Below, one piece after another: positions 35,499 through 46,513 of a stretch of DNA of 64,000 nt. Under the pieces are notes generated by a model. That model was not told the origin of the DNA and made no database searches. It was given only the letters and a program-made list of their open reading frames with translations. A program made the translations under genes and the position numbers. Source of the stretch: Luzula sylvatica (Eukaryota > Streptophyta > Magnoliopsida > Poales > Juncaceae); contig OX326957.1 in the NCBI GenBank assembly GCA_946800325.1, positions 26,693,054 through 26,757,053 on the forward strand. Direction: 5' to 3'. How positions within the stretch are numbered: position 1 is the first letter of the stretch; each line of letters starts with the position of its first letter.

Positions 35499-35589
35499 AG
35501 AAAGGCCCACAGCAAACAGAACTCTCTTGTGAATATTAACTACTACATTTGATCTTATAAGTGTAATGTCTATTTTTTTGTATGTAAAA

Positions 35590-35640
35590 TTGTGTGCGTG
35601 TGTGTGTAAGTTATGGGGTGTGTGTGTGTGTGTGTCCATA
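35590..35640. repeat. TG microsatellite
   Basis: Alternating GTGTGTGT with interruptions, just upstream of the G-rich minisatellite. Confidence 0.9.
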
Positions 35641-35729
35641 ATTTGTGTGTGTATGTTGTAGGTGTACATATGTATTTTTGTACATATTGTATGTTTTGCT
35701 TGTATTTTGCAGGCACGCGCGAGGAGCTG

Positions 35730-36320
35730 AGAAGGGGGGCTCCGGCCCAAAAAGAGGGTCGGGCCTCGGGGGGGGGTCCGGCCCGAAAGGAGGTCGGGCC
35801 TCGGGGGGGGGGGGGTCCGGCCCGAAAGGGGGTCGGGCCTCGGGGGGGGGGGGGGGGGGGGGTTCGGCCCGAAAGGGGGTCGGGCCTCGGGGGGGGGGGG
35901 GTCCGGCCCGAAAGGGGGTCGGGCCTCGGGGGGGGGGGGTCCGGCCCGAAAGGGGGTCGGGCCTCGGGGGGGTCCGGCCCGAAAGGGGTCGGGCCTCGGG
36001 GGGGGGGGGGTCCGGCCCGAAAGGGGGTCGGGCCTCGGGGGGGGTCCGGCCCGAAAGGGGGTCGGGCCTCGGGGGGGGGGGGTCCGGCCCGAAAGGGGGT
36101 CGGGCCTCGGGGGGGTCCGGCCCGAAAGGGGGTCGGGCCTCGGGGGGGTCCGGCCCGAAAGGGGGTCGGGCCTCGGGGGGGGGGGGGTCCGGCCCGAAAG
36201 GGGGTCGGGCCGCGGGGGGGGGGGGGGGGGGGGGGTCCGGCCCGAAACGGGACCGGGGCTGGGGGGGGGGGGGGGGGGGGTAGGGGGGTTCCGGCCCGAA
36301 ACGGGACCGGACCGGGGCCA
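35730..36320. repeat. G-rich minisatellite with variable poly-G tracts
   Basis: About 15 units of 32-47 bp share the core GGCCCGAAAGGGGGTCGGGC followed by a G run of 6 to 22. The two halves TCGGGCC and GGCCCGA can pair as a hairpin, and the G runs can form G-quadruplexes. Long Gly/Ala or Pro/Arg frames on both strands are repeat artefacts, not proteins. Confidence 0.95.
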
Positions 36321-37259
36321 TCTCAGACTTCCGTAATACTTCGGTGATTTATTCCGTGCTCCATAGACTTTCTGTAAGTTTATAGTTGATGAAAGGTTAT
36401 ATCTACTAGTTACCATGAAAAAATGAATGATACAAAAGTATATATGTTTGTATGTTTATTTGTAACCAAAACTAAAATTAAAATAAAGAGTAGTTTCTGG
36501 TATATCTCTCTAAAGAGTAGTTTCTGGTATATACAAAAGTATATATGTTTGTCCTTCAATTTTTTTTTTTAATATCAAATATTATTTCCCTCATAGAAAA
36601 TATCAAATTTATTCTCGTGGATTTTAAAACCTGTTAAATTTGTGTTACAAAATTAAACAAACATTATATTTATCCATTTAAAACTTATAAATAATCAAAT
36701 TCATTCAAATATTTAAGTTTACCTTAAATTAAACCAAGTTTAAACCAAGTCATGCGAAAAGAATGCACGTATACAAAATAGAACTAAAAAGAAAAACTAG
36801 TGTGGAAACAAAAAGATAAAAGTATATATATACTCGCATCATTAGTTTTGATTTTCAACCATTTGTTATGAAATATGAACCGAGTTTACAGAGTTTTTAC
36901 CTTCGATGCTAGTAACGAAGAGAGAAAATCACAAATGGATAAAAAAAAATTCCATGATCTTGAAAGTTTACACGTGAAATTTCTCCAAAAATAACTTTCA
37001 TAAATGTATACAACAAAGAGAGAGAATGTTTTAAATGTTGGAGGCTTCTATCGTAAACCTTTTTGACAAAAAAATAAATTTGGGTATAAATATTATTAAC
37101 ATGTATTGCTTGTTATTTTTTTCCATTTCTTTTGAAAATGTTTTCTTCATTTTATTAATTATTGTTTTTCTTCCTAACTTCTCTCTTGCCATTCTTGCTT
37201 CCCTCTCTCTCTCTCTCTCCAGATTTTTTCAATGTTTGTGATTTTATACAGCCGGGCCT

Positions 37260-37294
<35 letters not shown>

Positions 37295-38425
37295 AAAATG
37301 AATAGAATGTTTTCTTCTTCGCTCGAGTTCTATCACATTCTTCTCACAAAATGAATAGAATGTTTGCATAATTGCATTTACTTCAATTTTGATTTATCCC
37401 CATCTTCATTTCATATCTCCTTAGATATTGATAAAGAATTGATTTTTGGAGTAGTAATATTTGTAAGATATTTGTAAAGAATTGATTTTTTGTAGTAGTA
37501 ATATTTGTAATCTTTGTTTCTTCAGATAGCTTATTAGTTATTTGACAATGGAAATTCGACTCAATTCAGCCAAAAAATAATTTTTTTTCGTCAAAGCTTC
37601 CAATTGTCATCTAAATTTTTCTTCAAAGTTGGGATCTTTACAAAATTGTTCCAAGTCGAAAAACTCGAATTCTTCAACCTCAAGTTTGTTACCCTCTCAC
37701 GATCAACTAAAAAATAAACAAGACAGATTTGACAAAAGAAAGGTCTATTAAACTAAAAAATATTTGATTAATATTAGTCTTTATTTAGGATTTAGTATGG
37801 TAAAGAAAAAAAAATTCAGTGCCTTATATATGTAAAGAATACACCATCAAAATCAAGAAAAGAAAATGAAAAATAATAATTATCTTGTTATTATTTTGAA
37901 CATAAACTTTGTCATGACATTTCAACAAAATAGTCTATATAATAATTAACATAAGTAATTACCGTGTTAATTAATATATAATACATAATTAATTAATATA
38001 TGTCGAATTAATAATGTCGAATTAACATTTAACATATAAATTAATGGGCAATTCTAAGATGCATAATTTTTTGTAAATCACCATTCACATAATGAGCAGA
38101 GATCTATTTATTGTAAGAAATATCCGAAATATTTTTGAAAAATATATACCATAAAATTGCCCTAATTAATTAATATGTTAAGTTTATATAATGTGGTAAT
38201 TAATTATGCTAACCAATATATAAATGATGTTTAAGGGGAATGTAAAGAATATATAATAAAAAGAGTATCTAACAAAATTCAATTATAGGATATATTATGT
38301 TTCGTGATAATTATTTGTTTAAAGAGTATCTAATAAAGTCCAATTATATAATGCACAATTGTATTTGTTGCGTCTTGATTTAACTCGTAATGGCTTGATT
38401 TAACTCGTAATGTATATTAACTATA
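36321..38425. other. AT-rich intergenic DNA with an isolated poly-G tract
   Basis: No gene is seen. An uninterrupted 32-nt G run at 37261-37292 follows GCCGGGCCTC, the same junction as in the minisatellite about 1 kb upstream, so it is probably a displaced unit. A CT run lies at about 37203-37220. Confidence 0.7.
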
Positions 38426-38473
38426 CTTCGCAGGTAATGCCGAATTTATTTGACAATCAATATTACCTCAACT
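38426..38473 (+). pseudogene. Fragment of a class III peroxidase last exon
   Basis: CTTCGCAG followed by sequence reading as the start of exon 5 of the peroxidase at 46514-48806 (PNLFDNQYYLN) matches over about 45 bases, including the splice acceptor. It lies on the plus strand, opposite to the intact gene. The match stops after CCTCAAC. It is a small relic of a former peroxidase copy. Confidence 0.65.
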
Positions 38474-38674
38474 ATTAAAAATCCGTCCCCCCATATATAT
38501 AGATCATGGATCCGTCCCTGTTCAAGTGTCAATATATTATTTATAACACTCACCTCGATGGGGTCTATCCATACGTGTAGTGTGGTGGTTGATTATTGGA
38601 TTATCCCCGAGAAAATACAATGACGATAGAGATTTGAAGGATATATATTGTTTACGTGTGTTATTTGATGTATT

Positions 38675-40101
38675 TTTTAGAGAAAAATAGAGTAGGTTTT
38701 TATGCCCTACTTCTATTAAATTTCATTTATATCGAAAAAGTTTATACAAGCTAGAGGTATTTGTCTAAATTTCATATAGCACTATTCCTAAATACCTCTA
38801 TTTAACACTTATAAAACTAATTACATCAATATAACTTTGAGCTTTTCCAGACTTTAAAATCCTTAGCCTTCCCTCGTTCTGTATTCTCCTGTACATTGAG
38901 GAGAAATTTGTAACCTAGGTATAAATATCTAGTCATCCTTGTAGCCGCCTTTACTCTCTCTTTCCTCGACTGTTCCCTCTTCTTCTTCCACCGTCTAAAG
39001 GTCGATGGCGATTTCTTCATACTCCTTCTTCATACTCCTTTAGCCATCAATCCTCATCGAATATTAGCGCAGTTGATAGATCTAGCTCCAAGAGTTACAG
39101 CCTTTCAAGAGATCTGACAAACGACTGCAAATATCGTTTAAGGTATTATTTCCCTCCCTTTGATCTTCAGTTTGGTTTCGTTCTAGCCTTTGAGATCGAT
39201 TTCCTTCATTGTTTTGCGATATTCTTCTGGTTCTCCTTCTCTCTTCCATCTCTCTTTGATTTGAACTTATACTGGTCACCGTACCAGTATAGCTCCAGTT
39301 TTGATTTGCTTGATTTTGGGCCATATTTATGCTCCTTATTTCCCCTGCATGATTAAAATCATTAGTGTAGAATGTATTCTCAATTGTTTGATTTTGATTT
39401 TGAAGTTGAGTTTGATTTGAATTTTGAACATCTCTTCCTATTTCTGTGAATTGTATTTCATTAAAAAGTGTATATTTAAATAAAGAATTTTTGACTAATT
39501 CATTTATTTTGAATTCATAGAATATTCTCTCAATCAATTGGTTTTCAGAAAGGATTTGATTATTGAATATTCTACGACATCTTTCAAGCCAGATCTGATA
39601 GAAGAGAATACAGATAAGAACTTTGTACTTCTTTGAATTCTGATCACATATTATTTCATCTAATAAATTAAATTGATTCCTATTTGAATTGTTACTAATT
39701 TCTGTATTTGCAATGATTTTCATCCAGATTTGCTTCACAAAGCAACATTGACTTGGCAGATGAGCTACACTCTCCTTACTAATCTTACACAAAATGCATC
39801 TATTGGCCAGTATCCAACCTTTCCTCTTTAAATTATCTATTGTAAGTATTTTATTTCTATATGTTAACCATAAAAATAATTTAATTTTTAATTCAATTTT
39901 TATATTCCAAAGACTATAATATTCTGCTTTGATAAAGACACCTTTAATTAATGTTTGATATGCATTTTGACAGGTATAAATACCATTTTGGGACCAAATC
40001 CACTTAAAAGAGTCTATCTGAGATGGAATAATATCTAAAGAATTGCAAATCTGCTCTAAATGAAGTAATTGATCTTGTGCTACTCTGGAGAGAGGTACAT
40101 T
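38675..40101 (-). mobile_element. 5'-truncated LINE (L1-type) insertion
   Basis: The 15-bp direct repeat GTTATTTGATGTATT flanks it (38660-38674 and 40102-40116), and segment A shows the uninterrupted site. On the minus strand a frame covering about 40080-39082 reads as the zinc-binding region at the C-terminus of LINE reverse transcriptase proteins (KLFLWLTYRNKILT, CILCKISKESVAHL, then CCFVKQIW). A Gln/Asn/Arg-rich tail follows. A short A6 lies at the 3' end. The endonuclease and catalytic RT domains are absent. Confidence 0.85.
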
Positions 40102-40379
40102 GTTATTTGATGTATTAGAATGATAAATAATGGAAAGTGAAAATTATTGTTTGATGCCAAAAAAAATGAAAAATAGTTGGAAGGAAATTTTGTCGGTTTG
40201 TATATTTTAATTGATACATATAAATTCATTGACATAATTATAGTTCTAAGCTAATACGTATTTGAATTATGTAATTTATTGTACAATATCATTTTGTATT
40301 AATTAAAAAATTAGTTTATTGACAATCAAATTCGGAATATAAATTAATTATATATAATAAATTACACATAATCTAATAT

Positions 40380-40412
40380 ATTCATTATAATAATAAGAAG
40401 AATAATAATAAT
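40380..40412. repeat. Short AAT/AAG microsatellite in segment B
   Basis: This is the counterpart of the long microsatellites at 22150-22335 and 5667-5760. It is much shorter here. Confidence 0.7.
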
Positions 40413-40844
40413 CTTCATTGACATCAGTTGAGAAGAACACAAGAATCGTAATTGACATGACTCTCTTGTCTCGTTTAATCTCATGTATTCTCAGTTTCTC
40501 ACACTTCGAACATCGAAACGGAACCTTATGCTCAACAATTGTCTTTGGAAAATGGATTATTCGGCACAAACATTTTATTTGGTCTTACATTTGTTCTAAT
40601 CTCTTTTGTTTTCATGTCGTTTATTCTTTTCCGGTTAGTTATCCATTTATTCATGTACACAATATTTTCATTTTCTTGGAACTGAATGTATATTAGATAA
40701 AGGACAAATCTATAAAAATTAACAATTAATTAATATGTAAATTAGTATTCATATGAAATAATAATTCTTGATTAATAGTAACTAAATTTAAATAACCGCA
40801 TCTTGTTACGCATCATGTTTATTAAGTGTGTTAATTAGGATTAA

Positions 40845-43800
40845 TCCTACTATAATATTTTACGAACATTTTGTCCCATTCTTGTGGTGCCAAGTTATTT
40901 TTTTTTTTACTCCGGATTTGAAAAACACACGCTCAACTATAATATAATTTTTTTTTACGTGCCATCTTCACGCCTTTGTTCTTCATCTCTTTTCTTCACC
41001 TCTTTTCTTTTCTTCACCTCTCTTCCCCCAATTCTTTCGAGAGAAAACTCTTTGGCTGCCAAATCCCCCTTCGTCTCTCTCCACCGCGCACGCTACGTGA
41101 AAATAAAGATGAGCCGCGACGCAGCAACGGACGACGGATCTAGGGTTCCATCGACGACGTCGGAAATTTCAGCCATTTTTTTAGGGTTAATTATTTCTTC
41201 ATTCGCTATTTTTCGTATGCTTTGACGAGTTTGTAGGGTTTTTTCTTCACGCTGCACCCCTCTTTCTGCCATCTTTCCGTGGAAATTTCTGTGCCCTCTT
41301 TCCACAATTTAATTACGAACTCAAGTTTTTTTCCAAGATTGACGGCGAGAGAACTAGGGTGTCTGGATGATTTCACCGGCGATTGAGTTCCTAAACCCCC
41401 TATGATTGCGACAGTGTGACTGGTTCATTCTTCGGTCGCAGTTCTACTATTTGCTTATCCTAATTCTAACATGGTTCGATAACCACTCAGCTCACTTCTC
41501 TTTTGTACTATAGGGTGGTTTTGATAAGAAAGCCCACCAGGTGCTTGACGAAATGCTTCTTCAATGGTTCGTTTTGTGTGCTTAATTTTACCTTTTCTAA
41601 TTTTGATTTTGTGTGAATTTTGCATTGGTTTTAATTGTTTTCAAATGCCCCTGTTTTTGATTTTTTTTCTAATTATTTTTAATGGGTGCTGAAGGCTTTT
41701 AATTTGATCTTTTCAGGTTGGTGTATGCGTCTTGAGTTTGATTTGTGTATCCATTGTGGCGAAATTGATTTATTGATTGGTAAATTTGTTTATTTGGATC
41801 AGATCTAGCTAAGCACATGTTCATGGGATCTCAGGAGGATTGGTGGATGATTGCGATGTGTTTGAGTCGCAGGTGACTATAACCGGACCTCCTGAAACAC
41901 TTTGGTGAGTGAACTTCGAAAATTTTCTTGCTTAATTTCAATTTTATATATGTGTTCATGCTGAAATGGAGTTGTATTTCACTGTGTTCTTATTAATTTC
42001 AGGTTAATCACTCAATTAAGACTCTAATTAGGATTTTTGCATCTTTTTATAGGAATAAAACAGAATTCGCTGCATGACTATTACAACGTTTTCAGAAGGG
42101 TTCTCTGGGAAATTTACATATTCTTAAAAGTTGTAAGTATAAATGTTTGTTTTCATTGTCAAGCTGTCCTTTCTTTCTTTCACTATATAATGCAAGTGTT
42201 ATTTTCCATGCTTTCAGGTTTTAGTGACAAGGAAGTCTGAAGCAACTTTAAAATCTTCTCGGTTGTCAGGATGAATTCTCTAACCCCAAGGTACCAATGA
42301 AACTATCTTCTTTATTTTTTTAAGCGTTAGTTTATTCAATTTACATAATTACTATAAAAATGTATGGATTTCGAATCGTTTAATTTGATTAAATTAGCAC
42401 TGATTTGTTATGGAATAATTATGTTTCTACACAATTTTGGTAATGAATAGTAGTGATTTGTAAAGGTCTATATAAAATTGTCGCATTGCATTTTTAATTG
42501 TATTTTTAATATGCTGATATTTCACAAATTCCGCAACCTATAGGGGTATTGTCCATATTTTGAGATTTCAAAAGATTTTTTCAATATTTTCATTTGGGGT
42601 AAATTATCTTATATATAGGTCTAATATATGTATGTACCTTCAGTTTTTTTCAGTTTTGAAGGATATGTTTGATATTTGTTGAATATTCAGATTTTGCGAT
42701 TATATTTCATGTATATAGAAGTTTGAAGGGCATTGCTGAAATTTATACGAATTATAATCGTATTTTTAATGGCTCTAATTTTTACAAGTATTTGTCAAAT
42801 TTTATTTTAGAGTGTTGTATTTTGAGACTAGGATATATTTGATATTTCCAACTTCTGTGAAGGTATATATAAAATTATTGCATTATATTTCTAATCGTGT
42901 TTTTAATAGTTTCTCAAATGTTTCATAAATTACAGGGAGTTTTGTGATATTTCGAGATTTTAGCAATAACTTGTATATCTTTTCACTTTGGGCAAATATT
43001 TTTACGGGTTTATGTATAAATATTTAAATTTTAGCACTAACTTGTATATTTGATATGTCATACATTTTCCAAATTTGGAAGGGTGTTTTGAAAATTTGTA
43101 ACTGTACGCATGTATTCTTCGTATTTTTGCATTTATTTAGAATATTCGAAACTCGCATTTTTCGAGATTTTACAAGTAACTTTTGAAATATTTCATTTGG
43201 AGTTAATATAGACCTTTTATAGATTTTTTACTTATATTTTCACGTTTTAGGAAATGTAACAACAGTATTGAATAGTTTATAGTCCTTTAATATATATTTA
43301 TTATTTTTTTCACGAAATTTTATTTTTCAGAGGATATTTTTATTTGTTTTCAAATTGGAGCATTTTGAGGGTTGCTTTTTCAGATTTCAGCACTGTTAAG
43401 ACTTCTTTTTTATTTATATGACTCTTTGGATTTTATTTTGAAAAACATCAACATTTTTAGGACCGATCTGCTATTTCTGGAGTTAGAGGTACTTTTTGGC
43501 AGTCATCATTTACGATATCTATTTTTCATTTCAGCAATTATTGGGTGTATTAATAATCAATTTTTTGGTCTTACCATTAAAGAGAGTTCATCTCAAGTAT
43601 TGAAGAAATTAGTGTTTTTCTCAAAAACTCAATTAGGTAGAAAGATCATATTATATATGGAATTATAATTGTAATTTTGAGTTGACTTGCTATATTTTTT
43701 AGGTGGTTCATGTCTATGGTTGGAAGAGAAAAACAAATTTGAAATTAGTAATTTCAAAAATCTTGTGATAAAAGGGGTCACAATTGTAAAAACAACCAAT

Positions 43801-44732
43801 ATACTGCCAGGTGAGTCCTCGGGCAGTCCTCTCTCCTAAAACTAATTTTATTTCACTAAATTTACCAATAAAGACCAATCTCTCTTTCACGCTCTAAAGT
43901 CAAATTTACTGTAGGATTTCTAATTAGATGTTTCTTTATGTACACGTAATTTTAATGTATATTTATGATATTTTTAGGGGCTTGATTGCAAACAGGCGCA
44001 TGAAGTACTGAAATGCATGGAAGATCTTTTCGTTGCTTTTAGCGCGCCGTGTAAATCTTATGTTAAGTTAAATTCATACGCGTCTGATTGTTATTTATAT
44101 AAAAAAAAACCTTATGTTAAATTTTTTGAGTTAAACAAAAAGATTGATATATTTAATGTATTTTTTCCATTTTTTATTCATTTATTTTTTTGTATTTTTT
44201 ATTTATTTGTCCAATGTATTTTTTTGAATTTGTTACTCATATATTTTGTCAGCATGTAGCTATTTTGATGTAAGCTATTTTGATCGTATATTATAAGTTA
44301 TAACTACAATTATACTTTTTAACAGCATTATCCAGATCATGTTATAGCACCATATTTATTAATAAATTTTAATTATATAAAATAATATTTACAATATTTA
44401 TCACCATAAAAAATTTAAAAACAATTTGATTTATCACCATGTTTTAATGGTTCATATGTGTGTACGTTGAATTTACTTGAACTTGTTATTAATAAACATT
44501 TATATAAACAAATATGTTAAATTTATTAATTGTATATAATTAATTATGTTCATTGAATATATTAATGTTAATAGTAAGGTTTATCTTTTTTATATTTTAT
44601 ATTACATGTACTATCATAAAACAATAGTGATAAAATGTATGTTGTACGTGAATTTAGTATCATTTCAAAAGTTGTTATATGTTTTCAAATAAATAAAAAA
44701 AAACCGCAGCGAAGTCGCGGGTATTTTACTAG
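40845..44732 (+). mobile_element. Non-autonomous Helitron, ~3.9 kb, with gene-like fragments
   Basis: The element begins TCCTACTATAATATT after an A and ends in CTAG before a T. A GC-rich hairpin (CCGC...GCGG at 44704-44720) lies 10-12 bases before the end, which is the Helitron 3' signature. There is no target duplication, as expected. Segment A has the uninterrupted site near 22800. No Rep/helicase frame is present. Positions 41041-42300 look like captured gene pieces: a leader with ATG at 41109 (MSRDAATDDGSRVPST), then exon-like blocks bounded by GT/AG around 41520-41570, 41870-41905 and 42218-42290. I cannot name the donor gene. The rest (42300-44700) is AT-rich. Confidence 0.85.
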
Positions 44733-46513
44733 TATAGAGTATATGCAGTGTTGAAATCTGAGACAGATAACATTTTTATAGTTATATTATAGAACATATG
44801 TGGTACAATCTGGCGCATTGTTGCGGATTTAGGGATTAATATATTTTAAAAGAAGATGAAAAATAATATTTTTCGGACAGGGAATTTATAAAGTTGTAAA
44901 TGCAGAATCAGAAAAATTATGATTGTTTCAGAAATGCTCATAATGAAGACCGAAAGCCCAAATGCAAATAAGTATTTAACAAAATTCACATCTACAATTA
45001 TATATTGTTTTAGAAAATCAACTAATGGAAAAGGTAAGAAATTTAAATTAAACGGGAAATTTACAAAAAGAAATAACATTTATACATAAAATTAAATTAG
45101 AAAAAATAAGCAAATATATATTATAATTACTAAAGAAATCCTTCTAAAAAAGCAAACATATCTAAATTATTTTTGATAATCCTTAGTAGCATCTATAGCA
45201 AGTTAGAAAAATTGCAAAAAAAAAAAAACTATGACTAAAATTAAATTCAAGAAAAACCTTCGTATTGTTGAAAAAATATTTGGATAAATTTGACAATATT
45301 TAGGGTATCTTTTCACATTTTTAAAGCAATTTCTTGTGGCTTTTGATTTTCCACCTTACATTATATTACATAATATATCATTGTATACTAATTAATATTA
45401 TGTGCTACTATTTTATATTAAACAATAGTATATTATATTACAATAAATTTAGAATAAAAATAGTATATTATAACATTATATTATATTATTATATTTTATA
45501 GGATGTCACTTTATACAATCCTAATTTCTAGAAACAAACCATCCTGTACTAGAAAAAAAATAGCGCATCCCAACAAACCTTGTGCGTTTGGATAGTGAAA
45601 AAAGTGCATACAAAAAAAATTAACCTTCGTATAATATAAAAAATAGCACATCCAAACAAGCCATATGCTTTTGGATGGTGAAAATATGCATGAAAAAAGT
45701 ATTCACATGAGAATGTTGATAGATGAAAATCACATTATCATGTTTGAGTTTACATGAAAATCTTACGTGACGAGAATATTACAATCCCATGAATCATGAG
45801 AAATGATTCTCGACAAAATTAGTGGTAACATTATATTTTCATGTCATTTACATAAATACCCCATCTATTATATTGTTTATTATTTTATATATTTATTTCT
45901 CAATTTGTAAATTAAATATAATTAGACAATTGTAGTTATAATTATTATATACATTTTATGAAAAATAATATATAATATAATATAATCCTAATTATAATTA
46001 TAATCAAATTGTAATTTTATTTATTTATATTTTGAAGAAATTTGACAAGAGCTTGATATTCTCCTTCCAAATATATTTTTTATATATTATTAAATTATAA
46101 TTATATTTAATTTAAATATTAATTCATAAAAAGAAGTATAAATGATTGTAGATAATAATATATAATCTATAATAATATTGAATTAGAAATTAAAAAGATA
46201 CAAAAAATATTAGATAATATAAGTAACTACATCGTATAATCAATTTCATAAATGAATAAATTAAAAAATATTTTACATTTCTAGGAATTTAAATTTTCAA
46301 TTCATACAATAATATTCTAATTTGATTTTCATCAATCACGTTCCAAATCCATATTTCTTTTGAGATACACAGAACCAACCAAACCAGCAATAATAAACAA
46401 AACAAATCAAAAGAGGTAGAAAAAGATATATTTATATACTCTCATAACTTGCTATTTGCAAATATTCACCCTCATCACCAATATGCATTTCTTTTTTCTT
46501 TGTAGTTTGTACA

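Larger units (their letters stand above)
38523..46400. repeat. Segment B: diverged parallel copy of segment A
   Basis: It is collinear with 6464-6619 plus 21868-27800. Relative to A it carries a LINE fragment (38675-40101) and a Helitron (40845-44732) and lacks the copia nest, both MULEs and the other LINE. The right end lies about 110 bp downstream of the peroxidase stop codon. Confidence 0.8.

Noticed and set aside
35430..36416. Pro/Arg-rich and Gly/Arg-rich open frames of 200-330 residues
   Set aside because: Both strands and several frames are open because the repeat unit has no stops. The composition follows the G-rich minisatellite.
43372..44259. Phe/Leu-rich open frames in the Helitron
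   Set aside because: They are T-rich, low-complexity frames with no domain. They are part of the AT-rich Helitron body.
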